40,159 nt of DNA from Rhodospirillales bacterium (GCA_028291345.1 JAQGIF010000178.1:1-40159), one strand, 5' to 3'; counted from the first letter of the stretch, positions 17,204-26,067 are shown. Notes: a model not told the origin generated them from the letters alone. Translations and numbers: made by a program.

Positions 17204-17500
17204 ATGATGCTCGCTCCGTTTATCGAAGCCATCTATTTTGCCCTCAATCTGGTCTGGTGGTTGATTATCGCCTCGGTCGTGGCGAGTTGGCTGGTCGCTT
17301 TCGGCGTGGTCAATACGCGCAACGACGTCGTCTATCGGATTCTCGACATATTGAACCGGGTCACCGAGCCGCTGCTCCGGCCGCTACGCCGTCTGCTCCC
17401 GCCCATGGGCGGGTTGGACCTGTCGCCGATGGTGCTGCTGCTGGTGATCTATATCCTGCAGCGTGAAATCATGATCGTGCTGTCCCGCGGCTACGTCTAG
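17204..17500 (+). CDS. YggT family membrane protein
   Basis: A 98-aa inner-membrane protein with two hydrophobic segments (FALNLVWWLIIASVVASWLV; SPMVLLLVIYILQREIM) flanking the conserved RVTEPLLRPLRRLLPPMGGLDLSPM, the YggT hallmark. The family is linked to osmotic tolerance and division or septum-associated functions in some bacteria, but its biochemical role is unsettled. Either of two adjacent ATG codons could start it. The deoA gene follows after 27 bases. Confidence 0.92.
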   Translation: MMLAPFIEAIYFALNLVWWLIIASVVASWLVAFGVVNTRNDVVYRILDILNRVTEPLLRPLRRLLPPMGGLDLSPMVLLLVIYILQREIMIVLSRGYV

Positions 17501-17527
17501 CTCAGCCCGAACCCCGCGCGCCTGACG

Positions 17528-18859
17528 ATGCTTCCGCAGGAGATCATTCGCCGCAAGCGCGACGGTACCCGGCTGTCCCAGGGCGAGCTGCGGGATTTCA
17601 CGGCCGGCATCGCTGACGGACGGATCGGCGAGGGGCAGATGGCCGCCTTTGCGATGGCGGCACTGCTGAACGGGCTGGATGAAGGCGAGACGGCTGCGCT
17701 GACCCGCGCCATGGCGCGCTCGGGTGTCACGCTGGACTGGTCCGGTGAAATGCTGGGCGGCCCCGTGCTGGACAAGCATTCCACCGGCGGGGTCGGCGAC
17801 AAGGTCAGCCTGATCCTGGCGGCGATCATCGCGGCCTGCGGCGGCTTCGTGCCGATGCTGGCCGGGCACGGGCTGGGGCATACCGGCGGTACGCTGGATA
17901 AGCTGGCCGCTATCCCCGGCTATCAGACACAGCTCGAGATCGCGCGATTGCGGCGGGTGGTGAAATCAGTGGGTTGCGCGATCGTCGGCGCAACCGACGA
18001 TCTGGCCCCGGCGGACCGCCGCCTCTATGCCGTGCGGGACGTCACCGCGACGGTCGAATCCATCCCGCTGATCACGGCCTCGATCCTGTCGAAAAAACTC
18101 GCCGCCGGGCTGGACGGGCTGGTCATGGATGTGAAGGTAGGATCCGGCGCCTTCATGACCGACGAAGCCCAGGCGGAGGCGCTGGCCGGCAGCCTGGTCG
18201 CCACGGCGAGCGATTGCGGACTCAAGGTAACGGCGCTGGTTACGGACATGAACGAGGTGCTGGGGCGCAGCGCCGGCAATGCCCTTGAGGTGCTTGAAGC
18301 CTTGGCATTGCTGAGAGACGGGACGGGCGACGAGAAGTTGGCGACGGTGACCTTGGCGCTGGCGGCCGAGCTGCTCCATCTGGGCGGCATATCGTCCTCG
18401 CTCGCCGCCGGAAAGGCGCGGGCCGGGCGGGCGCTCGGCGACGGCAGCGCGGCTGAGCATTTCGCGCGGATGGTCGCGGCGCTGGGCGGGCCGAGCGATA
18501 TCGTCGATGCACCCGACCGGCATTTCGAAGCCGCGCCGGTCAGAATTTCCGTGGAAGCGGACCGAAGCAGCCGAATCGGAGCGATCGATGTCCGCGCCAT
18601 TGGCATGGCGATCGTCGGGCTGGGCGGCGGCCGGACGCGCGCCGGGCAGGCGATCGACCACGCCGTCGGCCTGACGGACATCGCGCGGATCGGCGAACTG
18701 ACGGGGCCCGGCGAACGGCCGCTGGCGGTGGTTCACGCGCGCGACGCCCAGGGGGCGTTCAAGGCTGGCCAGGAAATCCAGGCCGCCTTTACTTTGTTGT
18801 CGCGCGATGCGCCGGGGCAGCCGCCCCCTCCCCTGTTCGTCGGCCGGATCGCGACGTGA
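17528..18859 (+). CDS. deoA: Thymidine phosphorylase
   Basis: Catalyses reversible phosphorolysis of thymidine (and deoxyuridine) to the base and 2-deoxyribose 1-phosphate in nucleoside salvage. The 443-aa protein has the family N-terminus (PQEIIRRKRDG), the phosphate-binding signature DKHSTGGVGDKVSL near residues 81-94, GHTGGTLDKLAAIPGY, and the active-site stretch MDVKVGSGAFM. Length is normal for the class. Its stop codon overlaps the GTG start of the next gene, implying translational coupling to a glycosyltransferase, an unusual partner; no deoC or deoB is present nearby. Confidence 0.95.
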   Translation: MLPQEIIRRKRDGTRLSQGELRDFTAGIADGRIGEGQMAAFAMAALLNGLDEGETAALTRAMARSGVTLDWSGEMLGGPVLDKHSTGGVGDKVSLILAAIIAACGGFVPMLAGHGLGHTGGTLDKLAAIPGYQTQLEIARLRRVVKSVGCAIVGATDDLAPADRRLYAVRDVTATVESIPLITASILSKKLAAGLDGLVMDVKVGSGAFMTDEAQAEALAGSLVATASDCGLKVTALVTDMNEVLGRSAGNALEVLEALALLRDGTGDEKLATVTLALAAELLHLGGISSSLAAGKARAGRALGDGSAAEHFARMVAALGGPSDIVDAPDRHFEAAPVRISVEADRSSRIGAIDVRAIGMAIVGLGGGRTRAGQAIDHAVGLTDIARIGELTGPGERPLAVVHARDAQGAFKAGQEIQAAFTLLSRDAPGQPPPPLFVGRIAT

Positions 18860-20580
18860 CCGATATGAGTTCCGAGACCGATATCAGCTCCGGCGGCATT
18901 CCAGCCGAGGCGGCCGGCGGGGCTGGGCCCCACTGGCTGATCCGCTCGCCAGTGGCCTATGCGCTGATCCTGCTGCTAGGTCTGGCACTCTATCTGCCGG
19001 GTCAGCGTACGATCCCGGCCATCGATCGCGACGAGGCGCGGTTCGCCCAGGCGACGCGCCAAATGCGCGAGAGCGGCGACTATGTCGATATCCGCCTGGG
19101 GAACGAGGCGCGGCTAAAAAAGCCGGTCGGCATCTATTGGCTGCAGGCCGCCGCGACGAAGCTGATGGGCGGCGAGAATTTCGCCAATCCGGTCTGGACC
19201 TATCGCCTGCCGTCGCTGCTGGGAGCATTGGGCGCCATTCTAGTTACGCTCGCGATCGGCAGGCGCTGGCTCGGCGCGGAGGCGGGCTTTGCCGCCGCTG
19301 CGATGCTGGCCGCAAGTTTGCTGCTGGGTGTGGAGTCGCGGCAGGCGAAAACCGACGCGGTCCTGCTGCTGACGGTTCTGGCGGGGATGGCCGGGCTGGC
19401 CGAGGCCTGGATGCCGGACCCGGGTGCGCGGCCCTTGAGCAGGGCGCGCTGGATCACATTCTGGGTGGCAATCGGGATTGGCATTTTGATCAAAGGGCCG
19501 ATCATTCTGATGGTGATCACCCTGACCGCCGCGATCCTGGCGATCCGCGACCGATCCTTAGGCTGGCTGCTGCGTTTGCGGCCCTGGCGCGGCATCGCCC
19601 TCGCGCTGGCGATCGCGCTGCCCTGGCTGATCGCCATCACAATCTCCAGCCACGGCGCCTTCATCACCCAGTCGCTGGGCAACGACATGGCGGCCAAGCT
19701 GGCCGGGGCTAAGGAATCGCACGGTGCGCCGCCGGGGGCCTATCTGGCGATGTTTCCGGTCACCTTCTGGCCGGGATCGCTATTCGCGCTGCTGGCGCTA
19801 CCCTGGATTTGGCGCAACCGGCGCGACCGGGCCGTCATCTTCTGCCTGGCCTGGATCATCCCGTCCTGGCTGGTGTTCGAAGCGGTGCCGACCAAACTAC
19901 CGCATTACGTCCTGCCGCTTTTCCCCGCCATCGCCCTGCTGGCCGGCACGGCCTTGTCCGACCGCCTGGCCGGACCGGCCGCACAGCGGCGATGGTGGCC
20001 GTGCAGCGCGACCATTCTCTGGGCGCTGATCGGGCTTGCAATGGGCGCTGTCGTGATCGCCGCCGCGCCGCTGGGCGACGGGCGGCCGTCCATTCGCGGG
20101 ATTTTGGCCGCACTGGCGATCTGGGCGATTACGGCCGGCGGCACATGGTTCGTTTGGCGCGGTGAACGTCGGCGCGCCGCCGTTCTGGTCCTGACTTCGG
20201 CAATCGTCGCCTGGGGAATCACCTTTGGCGCCGCCATTCCGGCGCTGGACGCACCCTGGATCGCGCCGCGCCTCAAGGCCGCGCTATTCGAAAAACTGCC
20301 GGCCGGACATGGGCCGGTGCTGATCGCCGGCTATTCGGAACCCAGCGCCCTGATCGCCCTGGGCACCGACACTCAATTCGGAAGCGGCGGCGACGCCGCA
20401 CGGCTGCTGGCCGGCACCGACAACGCCGTGGCGATCGTCAGCGCCGACCAGGCCGACGCATTCCTGGTCGGGGTCGCCGACGCCCATCTCACGATCGAGC
20501 CGCTGGGTTCGGTCGCCGGCTTCAACTACGCCAAGGGCAAGCGGGTGACCCTCACCCTCTATCGCCGCACGGCGCAATGA
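18856..20580 (+). CDS. ArnT-like glycosyltransferase (GT83/GT39 family), polytopic
   Basis: A 574-aa inner-membrane glycosyltransferase with a dozen or so hydrophobic segments. The first periplasmic loop contains the family motif IDRDEARFAQATRQM with the catalytic-region acidic residues, followed by the conserved LKKPVGIYWLQA. These enzymes move a sugar from a polyprenyl-phosphate donor onto lipid A or another acceptor on the periplasmic face; ArnT itself adds 4-amino-arabinose, but nothing here proves that sugar and no arn genes are adjacent. GTG at 18856 overlaps the deoA stop (GTGA); an ATG at 18865 is an alternative. The gene overlaps the next one by ATGA. Confidence 0.88.
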   Translation: MTDMSSETDISSGGIPAEAAGGAGPHWLIRSPVAYALILLLGLALYLPGQRTIPAIDRDEARFAQATRQMRESGDYVDIRLGNEARLKKPVGIYWLQAAATKLMGGENFANPVWTYRLPSLLGALGAILVTLAIGRRWLGAEAGFAAAAMLAASLLLGVESRQAKTDAVLLLTVLAGMAGLAEAWMPDPGARPLSRARWITFWVAIGIGILIKGPIILMVITLTAAILAIRDRSLGWLLRLRPWRGIALALAIALPWLIAITISSHGAFITQSLGNDMAAKLAGAKESHGAPPGAYLAMFPVTFWPGSLFALLALPWIWRNRRDRAVIFCLAWIIPSWLVFEAVPTKLPHYVLPLFPAIALLAGTALSDRLAGPAAQRRWWPCSATILWALIGLAMGAVVIAAAPLGDGRPSIRGILAALAIWAITAGGTWFVWRGERRRAAVLVLTSAIVAWGITFGAAIPALDAPWIAPRLKAALFEKLPAGHGPVLIAGYSEPSALIALGTDTQFGSGGDAARLLAGTDNAVAIVSADQADAFLVGVADAHLTIEPLGSVAGFNYAKGKRVTLTLYRRTAQ

Positions 20581-21272
20581 CAGCGGTTCGGCGAAAGGGC
20601 GCAATTGTTTTGGCTGTGGTCCTGGCGATTCTTATCGCCTTCGCCGTCGACCAACCGATCGCGCGCGCCATGGTCGGGATGGACCCGCATATGCTGCGGA
20701 TTGCCCGCTTCGTCACCTGGTTCGGCCAGGGCGCGGTCGTGCTGTATCCGACGGGGGTCCTGATCGTAATCGGCTTGGCGATACGGTATCTGCGGCCGGA
20801 ACTGCGCGGGAGGCTGGACGGTCCGCTGCGCGCCATCGCGGCGATTTTCATCGTCGTGGCGGCGGCGGGGCTGGCCGATGACGCGCTTAAAATCGCTTTC
20901 GGCCGCGCCCGCCCCTATCGCTGGCTGGCCGGCGATCTAAGCGGGTTCGGCTTTTTCAGATATGGCGCGAAATTCGCCTCGTTTCCGTCGGGCCACACCA
21001 CCACCTCGATCGCCGCGGCCCTCGCGTTCGGGGCGCTGTTCCCCCGCTGGCGGCCGGTATTCCTAACCGCCGCCCTGGCGGTCGCGATCAGCCGAATTGT
21101 TCTCGACGTCCACTATTTGTCCGATATAATCGCAGGAGCCGCGCTGGGCGGCCTCGTCGCGGTAGTCGTTCTGGGCTACCTCCGCAGGCGCGGTTGGCTG
21201 CCGGCAGGGGCTCCGCACAAAGCGACGCAGGACTCTGGCCCCAGCTGCGTTGACGATAATAGGGAGGAATAA
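20577..21272 (+). CDS. PAP2 family lipid phosphatase
   Basis: A 231-aa membrane phosphatase with the three-part PAP2 active site: KIAFGRARP (K-x6-RP), FPSGHTT (PSGH) and SRIVLDVHYLSDI (SR-x5-H-x3-D). About six hydrophobic segments place the site at the periplasmic side. Candidate substrates are undecaprenyl diphosphate, lipid A phosphate or phosphatidyl phosphates. The start overlaps the end of the ArnT-like gene by four bases, so the pair probably works on the same envelope lipid, for example by removing phosphate from the acceptor or recycling the carrier (inference). Confidence 0.92.
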   Translation: MTAVRRKGAIVLAVVLAILIAFAVDQPIARAMVGMDPHMLRIARFVTWFGQGAVVLYPTGVLIVIGLAIRYLRPELRGRLDGPLRAIAAIFIVVAAAGLADDALKIAFGRARPYRWLAGDLSGFGFFRYGAKFASFPSGHTTTSIAAALAFGALFPRWRPVFLTAALAVAISRIVLDVHYLSDIIAGAALGGLVAVVVLGYLRRRGWLPAGAPHKATQDSGPSCVDDNREE

Positions 21273-21318
21273 TACCGGCGCGCCGGAACTGAATCTGGCT
21301 GTAACTCCTTAGGGATGC

Positions 21319-21792
21319 ATGGATAGAACGATCTTAATGTCTTTAGGTCCAACCGCTCGGGCGAGCAAAGCAGCGCCATTCTCGGCCTCGTCTTCCGCTT
21401 ACCACCTTGAGGTCAGGTATCCCTGGTATCTGCGCCCCCGATGGGCGCTAAGCATCTGGGCGGTCCTCTCGGTCATATGGGGATTGGCCGTCTGCTACGA
21501 TTTATGCCAGCGGGTCAGCATGCAGGCAGACATGTCGCGTGATGTCGAAAAAGATCTCGATCAGGGCTTCGTTACCGCTAACTGCAGCGGTCGGCAATGC
21601 GGGGGTTCTACCAACGCCCTACGTACACAGAACTGGTCGCGCATCGCCTCGACCTTCATCAAGTTTGGCGGCGATGAAATGGCCGAATTCGTACTCGGCC
21701 CGCCAGCGGCCGTACTCGTGATCGGGCTGGGATCGATCTTCGTGTTGCGCCGGCGCCCGGCGAGCGGACGCAAATCTCAAGCTGATACTTAG
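21319..21792 (+). CDS. Hypothetical two-segment membrane protein
   Basis: Unrecognised 157-aa protein. It has two probable membrane segments (residues about 44-63, ALSIWAVLSVIWGLAVCYD, and about 126-143, ending in an RRR anchor) separated by a polar loop of about 60 residues containing a close cysteine pair (CSGRQCGG). The loop would lie on one side of the inner membrane. AGGG is spaced 6 bases before the ATG. It follows the PAP2 gene by 46 bases on the same strand and may share its transcript. No function can be assigned. Confidence 0.6.
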   Translation: MDRTILMSLGPTARASKAAPFSASSSAYHLEVRYPWYLRPRWALSIWAVLSVIWGLAVCYDLCQRVSMQADMSRDVEKDLDQGFVTANCSGRQCGGSTNALRTQNWSRIASTFIKFGGDEMAEFVLGPPAAVLVIGLGSIFVLRRRPASGRKSQADT

Positions 21793-21843
21793 TTCGGCCG
21801 CCCGGTCGGATTTTTCGGCCTGCCCGAACCGGAAAGCGGCTGC

Positions 21844-22137
21844 TTAGGCAGCGCGCGCGCTGACAATTTTTTCGACCTGCTTCTTCAGGCTGCGCATCTC
21901 GGTGCCGAGTTCCGAGGAACGGGCGTCGATAAGGTAGGAGTCGAGGCCCCCCTTATGCTCGATCGTGCGCAGGCCGTTGGTCGAAACGCGGAAGCTGATA
22001 TTCCGGCCCAACGCTTCGCTGAACAACGACGTCTCCTGCAGATTCGGCAGGAAGCGGCGACGCGTCTTGTTGTTCGCATGGCTGACATGGTTTCCGGTCT
22101 GAACGCCTTTACCGGTCACGGCGCAACGACGGGCCAT
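21844..22137 (-). CDS. rpmB: Large-subunit ribosomal protein L28
   Basis: A 97-aa component of the 50S ribosomal subunit. The N-terminus MARRCAVTGKGVQTGNHVSH, then NNKTRRRFLPNLQ and the later RVSTNGLRTIEHKGGLD are diagnostic. The frame is open 8 codons further upstream, but the family start MARRC and a GGGGA site upstream favour 22137. Monocistronic here; the gene upstream on this strand is about 0.5 kb away and there is a plus-strand ORF in between. Confidence 0.97.
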   Translation of the reverse strand: MARRCAVTGKGVQTGNHVSHANNKTRRRFLPNLQETSLFSEALGRNISFRVSTNGLRTIEHKGGLDSYLIDARSSELGTEMRSLKKQVEKIVSARAA

Positions 22138-22366
22138 GGTGAAATCCCCAAACTGTAGCAAACACTGAGTGCGCTGGACCGATGGCCCCGCGCGAAGGGC
22201 CGGAAACTACGCGAACGCCACCGCCTTCGTCAAGCCACGCCGATCGGGCTTGGCCACGAAAAATGTTTCCCGAGGGAACCTCACCCTAACAAAGACGATT
22301 ATTAGTTCTGGTTGGCTTGAAAGCCACCCGCCGAAAATGTCGCGTGCCATTCCAGGAGGATACACC

Positions 22367-22774
22367 ATGGCCCTCAACTTAAGGCCCTCGGTCTCGGTTA
22401 CACCGCTCAAATCGGGGAGAGGGTTTTCGGCGAAGATCATATGGCCCACCGGCGAATCCGAGGTTGTCGGCTATTTCCGCCACCGGAGCGAGGCGCTGTC
22501 GTGGATCGTCAATGATGCGGACGCCTGGCTGGCAAGCCATCGCGCCGAAACAGCCAAGCCCGTCTATGCAAGAAGCGCCATCGATACGCCGCGTGCCGGC
22601 CAATTCAAACGCGCGTTGTCCAGCGGGACGATCGTATATGACACCCTATCGCCAGGGGACGCGTCCCTCCATCGCAATGTCCCAGTTCCGTCCGTCGAAA
22701 GGACAGATCTCGATCGCCGTCAAATCGATATCGTCCAGGCACCGTACATTGACGTCGATCTTATCCGGATCTGA
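22367..22774 (+). CDS. Hypothetical protein, small
   Basis: Unrecognised protein of about 135 aa. The ATG at 22367 has a clear AGGAGG site 7 bases upstream; the frame also extends 66 codons further 5', but that part looks non-coding. The first 60 residues look like a compact alpha/beta unit (SGRGFSAKIIWPTGESEVVG followed by a helix with SEALSWIVNDADAWL), and the rest is low in recognisable features. Its last 129 bases overlap the 3' end of the GFA-like gene on the opposite strand, so either the overlap is real or the functional part is only the N-terminal half. Confidence 0.5.
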   Translation: MALNLRPSVSVTPLKSGRGFSAKIIWPTGESEVVGYFRHRSEALSWIVNDADAWLASHRAETAKPVYARSAIDTPRAGQFKRALSSGTIVYDTLSPGDASLHRNVPVPSVERTDLDRRQIDIVQAPYIDVDLIRI

Positions 22775-23023
22775 GCGGGGGACATAAAAGGAATGGATGC
22801 CGCAATGGCGGCAGAACATATGCTTCGCGGTGCCTGTATTGAACTGATAAGTCGATAGCGCATCGCCGCCGCTCAGCAGGTCGAACTGTTCGGGCGGGAC
22901 GATCAGATGCAGAAAGCCCTTCCGTGTGCAAACCGAGCAATTGCAGTCCGACACGCGCGACAGATCGGCGGTAACGCGGAACCGGACCCGCCCGCAATGA
23001 CAGCCGCCTTCCCAAGTTTTCAT
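22646..23023 (-). CDS. GFA (glutathione-dependent formaldehyde-activating) family protein
   Basis: A 125-aa zinc-binding fold protein. Cysteine ligands are seen in GGCHCGRVRFRV, SDCNCSVCTRKGF and MFCRHCGIHSFY, the standard arrangement, and the C-terminal EICPFDGRNWD is also typical. The founding enzyme joins formaldehyde to glutathione, but most family members have no proven activity. I start at MKTWEGG (23023), 5 bases after the stop of the Atm1-type exporter gene on the same strand, so the two are almost certainly cotranscribed. That pairing and the nearby GST suggest glutathione chemistry (inference). Confidence 0.9.
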   Translation of the reverse strand: MKTWEGGCHCGRVRFRVTADLSRVSDCNCSVCTRKGFLHLIVPPEQFDLLSGGDALSTYQFNTGTAKHMFCRHCGIHSFYVPRSDPDKIDVNVRCLDDIDLTAIEICPFDGRNWDIAMEGRVPWR

Positions 23024-23028
23024 GGCCT

Positions 23029-24906
23029 TTACTCCGCAGCCTCGGCCGAGGGCGCGACATCTTCCGCCGTCACACCGCGCGCCGCCGCTTCCTGCTGCTT
23101 GCGCCACATTTCCGCGAACATGCCGTCCTCGACCAGCAGCGACCGGTGCGTGCCGCGCTCGACGATACGCCCGCCCGACAGCACGAGAATTTCGTCGGCA
23201 TCGATTATGGTCGACAGCCGGTGGGCGATGATGAGCGTGGTCCGCCCTTCGCTGGCGGTTTTCAGATTGCCCTGGATTTCCTTTTCGGTCGCCGTATCCA
23301 GCGCCGAGGTCGCCTCGTCGAACAGCATGATCGCCGGGTCTTTCAACAGCGCCCGGGCGATGGCGACGCGCTGCTTTTCGCCGCCCGAAAGCTTCAGCCC
23401 GCGCTCGCCGACCATGGCGTCGTAGCCATCGGGCAGGGTGCGGATGAAGCTGTCGATATTGGCCATGCGGGCGGCGCGCTCCACCTCCTCGCGGGTCGCG
23501 TCGGGACGGCCATAGGCGATGTTGTAATAGATCGTGTCGTTGAACAGCACCGTGTCCTGCGGAACGATGCCGATCTCGCCGCGCAAGGATTGCTGAGTGA
23601 CGTCGCGGATATCCTGGCCGTCGATAACGATGGCCCCGCCAGTTGCGTCGTAGAAGCGGAATAGCAGACGGGCGATGGTCGACTTGCCCGCCCCCGACGA
23701 ACCGACGATGGCGACGGTCCGGCCGGCCGGCACGGTGAAGCTGACCCCACTCAGAATCGGCCGGCGCGGATCGTAAGCGAAATCGACATCGCGGAATTCG
23801 ACCGTGCCGCCGATGACGGTCAGCGCCTGGGCGCCGGGGCGGTCGGCGATATCCCGCCCCTCGCGCAGCAGCGCGAACATGCCCTCGATATCGACCAATG
23901 CCTGCTTCAGTGCCGAATAGACCGTGCCGAAAATGCCTAGCGGCTGGGCCAGCTGAATCAGGTAGGTGTTGAGCGTGACAAATCCGCCGATACTCATCGT
24001 ACCGGCGACGATATCGCGCGCCGACATCAGCATGATGATCGTGACGCCGGCGCCGACGATCGCTGCCTGGCCTATATTCAGCACGGACAGCGAGGTCACG
24101 GTCTTGACAGCCGCCTTCTCGTACCGCGCCAAAGCGAGGTCATAGCGCTTGGCCTCGTGCTCCTCATTGGTGAAATATTTCACCGTCTCGTGGTTGAGCA
24201 GGCTGTCGATCGCCTTTGTGTTGGCGGAGCTGTCGCTGTCGTTCATCTGGCGGCGGATGACGATGCGCCAGTTGCTGACTTTGATGGTAAAAACGATATA
24301 GGTGCCGACCGTGAGCACCGTCGCCATAGCGTACCAGCCATCGAAGCGCCGCCAAATCACCAGCGCCGACAGGATCAGCATCAGGATCGTCGGAAAGACG
24401 TTGAACAGCGAGAAGGACAGCAGGCTGTCGATCGCAGTCGTGCCGCGCTGGATCGCGCGGGACAGGCCGCCGGTTTGCCGGTCGAGGTGAAATTTCAGCG
24501 ATAGGCTGTGCAGATGGCGGAAGACCCCCAGCGCGATCTGCCGGATGGCGCGCTGCGACACTTTCTGGAAGATCGCGTTGCGGACTTCGTTGAAGAACTG
24601 CGTCAGCAGCCGCGCCAGCCCATAGGCGGCGATCAAACCCACCGGAATCGCGACCAGCGCCACCGTCTTACCCGACAGGACATCGACCGCCTTGCCGTAG
24701 ACGATCGGGATGAACAGCGTCGCAATGTTGCTGAACAGCAGCGCCAGCATCGCCAGGACGACGCGGATGCGCAGCTCGAGGGCGTTTTTAGGCCAGAGAT
24801 AGGGCGCCAGACTTTTCAGCGCGCGCAGATCGCCGACCGGCTTAGCGCCTGTCTTTGCGGATATCTCGGAAGTGGGCGGGGCGTGTAGATGACGGGGCGG
24901 ACTCAT
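23029..24906 (-). CDS. Atm1-type ABC exporter (fused permease-ATPase)
   Basis: A half-transporter of 625 aa that should work as a homodimer in the inner membrane. The N-terminal half has six predicted membrane segments, and the Atm1/HMT1 signature FHLDRQTGGLSRAIQRGT, whose region forms the glutathione-binding part in alphaproteobacterial and mitochondrial Atm1 (family knowledge). The ATPase half has Walker A GSSGAGKST, the Q-loop region VPQDTVLFNDTI, signature LSGGEKQR, Walker B IMLFDEAT and the H-loop IIAHRLST. It likely exports glutathione conjugates, persulfides or metal-glutathione complexes. The longer frame to 25194 is rejected because its extension lacks family similarity; I start at MSPPRHL. 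It is cotranscribed with the GFA-like gene. Confidence 0.93.
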   Translation of the reverse strand: MSPPRHLHAPPTSEISAKTGAKPVGDLRALKSLAPYLWPKNALELRIRVVLAMLALLFSNIATLFIPIVYGKAVDVLSGKTVALVAIPVGLIAAYGLARLLTQFFNEVRNAIFQKVSQRAIRQIALGVFRHLHSLSLKFHLDRQTGGLSRAIQRGTTAIDSLLSFSLFNVFPTILMLILSALVIWRRFDGWYAMATVLTVGTYIVFTIKVSNWRIVIRRQMNDSDSSANTKAIDSLLNHETVKYFTNEEHEAKRYDLALARYEKAAVKTVTSLSVLNIGQAAIVGAGVTIIMLMSARDIVAGTMSIGGFVTLNTYLIQLAQPLGIFGTVYSALKQALVDIEGMFALLREGRDIADRPGAQALTVIGGTVEFRDVDFAYDPRRPILSGVSFTVPAGRTVAIVGSSGAGKSTIARLLFRFYDATGGAIVIDGQDIRDVTQQSLRGEIGIVPQDTVLFNDTIYYNIAYGRPDATREEVERAARMANIDSFIRTLPDGYDAMVGERGLKLSGGEKQRVAIARALLKDPAIMLFDEATSALDTATEKEIQGNLKTASEGRTTLIIAHRLSTIIDADEILVLSGGRIVERGTHRSLLVEDGMFAEMWRKQQEAAARGVTAEDVAPSAEAAE

Positions 24907-24974
24907 CCGGCCTATATAAGGCCGATCCGGGGTTTGCGCGAGGGTGCAACGCTTAACGAATCGCGACGGTCCTG

Positions 24975-25295
24975 CTAGCGGCGGATTCGAATCGCTCGGC
25001 GGGCCGGCACGCCGACCCGCCGAGCGCGGCCGGCCAAGGTGGCGAAGCAGAGGACGAGCATGGTGCGCACCGCGAAAGCGGCGCCTGCCAGCGCCAATAT
25101 CCAGGCCAGAGCCATCAAGGCCGTGACTAGAGCCGCCAGCTGGACATCGATCCGGTGGGCGCGCAAGGCGCGGATGGTTCTTCGCACGCGCCAAGCGCGA
25201 CCGGGTTCACGGGTCGACGAAAGCTTGGCAGCAGTTGCCCTGCACGCGAGCCCGGGCCCGCGGGTGAATTCAGGCGGTCGAATTACCACTCCCAT
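24975..25295 (-). CDS. Hypothetical small membrane protein
   Basis: Unrecognised protein of about 106 aa. A strongly hydrophobic central stretch (about residues 50-85; LAALVTALMALAWILALAGA) would make one or two membrane helices between arginine-rich ends. The ATG at 25295 is favoured by a GGAGG site 5 bases upstream; the frame continues 5 codons further. It lies 68 bases upstream of the Atm1-type exporter on the same strand and downstream of the GST gene. High-GC antisense frames also exist here, so coding is only moderately supported. Confidence 0.42.
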   Translation of the reverse strand: MGVVIRPPEFTRGPGLACRATAAKLSSTREPGRAWRVRRTIRALRAHRIDVQLAALVTALMALAWILALAGAAFAVRTMLVLCFATLAGRARRVGVPARRAIRIRR

Positions 25296-25434
25296 CAAGC
25301 CCTCCGACAATCGCCGCTATGACAGGCGCTATGTAGGCGCCGCACGGGCGCCGCCATCGCGGCATGCGTCATCCCCAGCAGACGAATTCAGCCGGTCATA
25401 ATTTCGGAACGGCCGTCCGTCTTAAAATGTTCCC

Positions 25435-26067
25435 TCACTCGATCTGCTCTTCATCCGCCGCACGGTACCATTCGGTCATCGAGTGAAGACTGAGAACGGC
25501 TAGCATATAGGCGGCGCAAACAGGGTCCACCGGAATATTGTAGGTGCGAAAACGCGTCACTACTGGTGCGTACATTGCATCGGCGTTACTAAAACGCCCA
25601 AACAGAAAATGTCCTGCGCCGCCGAAACGGCTTCGCGCATCGCGCCAGATGGCCTGCACACGCTCCACATCGGCAGTGGCGGCCGGGGAGAGAGTGGGTG
25701 TCGGCAGGTCGGCGCCGATATCCATCGGCAGTTCCCGCCGGAGATCGGGAAAGCCGGAGTGCATCTCTGCCGAGACGGAGCGCGCACAGGCAAGCGCGGC
25801 AAAATCGTGGGGCCAAAGTTTCGCCTCGGGAAAGCGCGCCGCGAGGTAGTCCAGGATCGCCAGCGACTCCCATATCATGTCCCGCCCGTCGATCAGGATC
25901 GGCACCTTGCCGGCGGGGCAGTATTCCAGAATCCGCGCCCTGGTGTCGGTCTGGCGCAGATGAATGACGATCTCCTTGAACGGGAGCTTGGCCTCCTTCA
26001 TCGCGACCCAAGGCCGAAGCGACCAGCTGGACCATGTCTTCGTGCCGATGATCAGGGTTAAGCTCAT
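25435..26067 (-). CDS. Glutathione S-transferase family protein
   Basis: A 210-aa two-domain GST. The N-terminal thioredoxin-like domain (residues 1-80) includes TKTWSSWSLRPWVAMKEA, the cis-proline segment GKVPILIDG and the glutathione-gamma-glutamyl contact ES in IWESLAILDYLA; a helical C-terminal domain follows (FSNADAMYAPVVTRFRTY resembling the N-capping region). It conjugates or reduces substrates with glutathione; the substrate is unknown. It lies upstream of the Atm1-type exporter and GFA-like genes on the same strand. Confidence 0.93.
   Translation of the reverse strand: MSLTLIIGTKTWSSWSLRPWVAMKEAKLPFKEIVIHLRQTDTRARILEYCPAGKVPILIDGRDMIWESLAILDYLAARFPEAKLWPHDFAALACARSVSAEMHSGFPDLRRELPMDIGADLPTPTLSPAATADVERVQAIWRDARSRFGGAGHFLFGRFSNADAMYAPVVTRFRTYNIPVDPVCAAYMLAVLSLHSMTEWYRAADEEQIE

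Noticed and set aside
24907-25194. 96-residue extension of the Atm1-type exporter
   Set aside because: It is low-complexity and would overlap the small membrane ORF; the normal exporter length is met from 24906.
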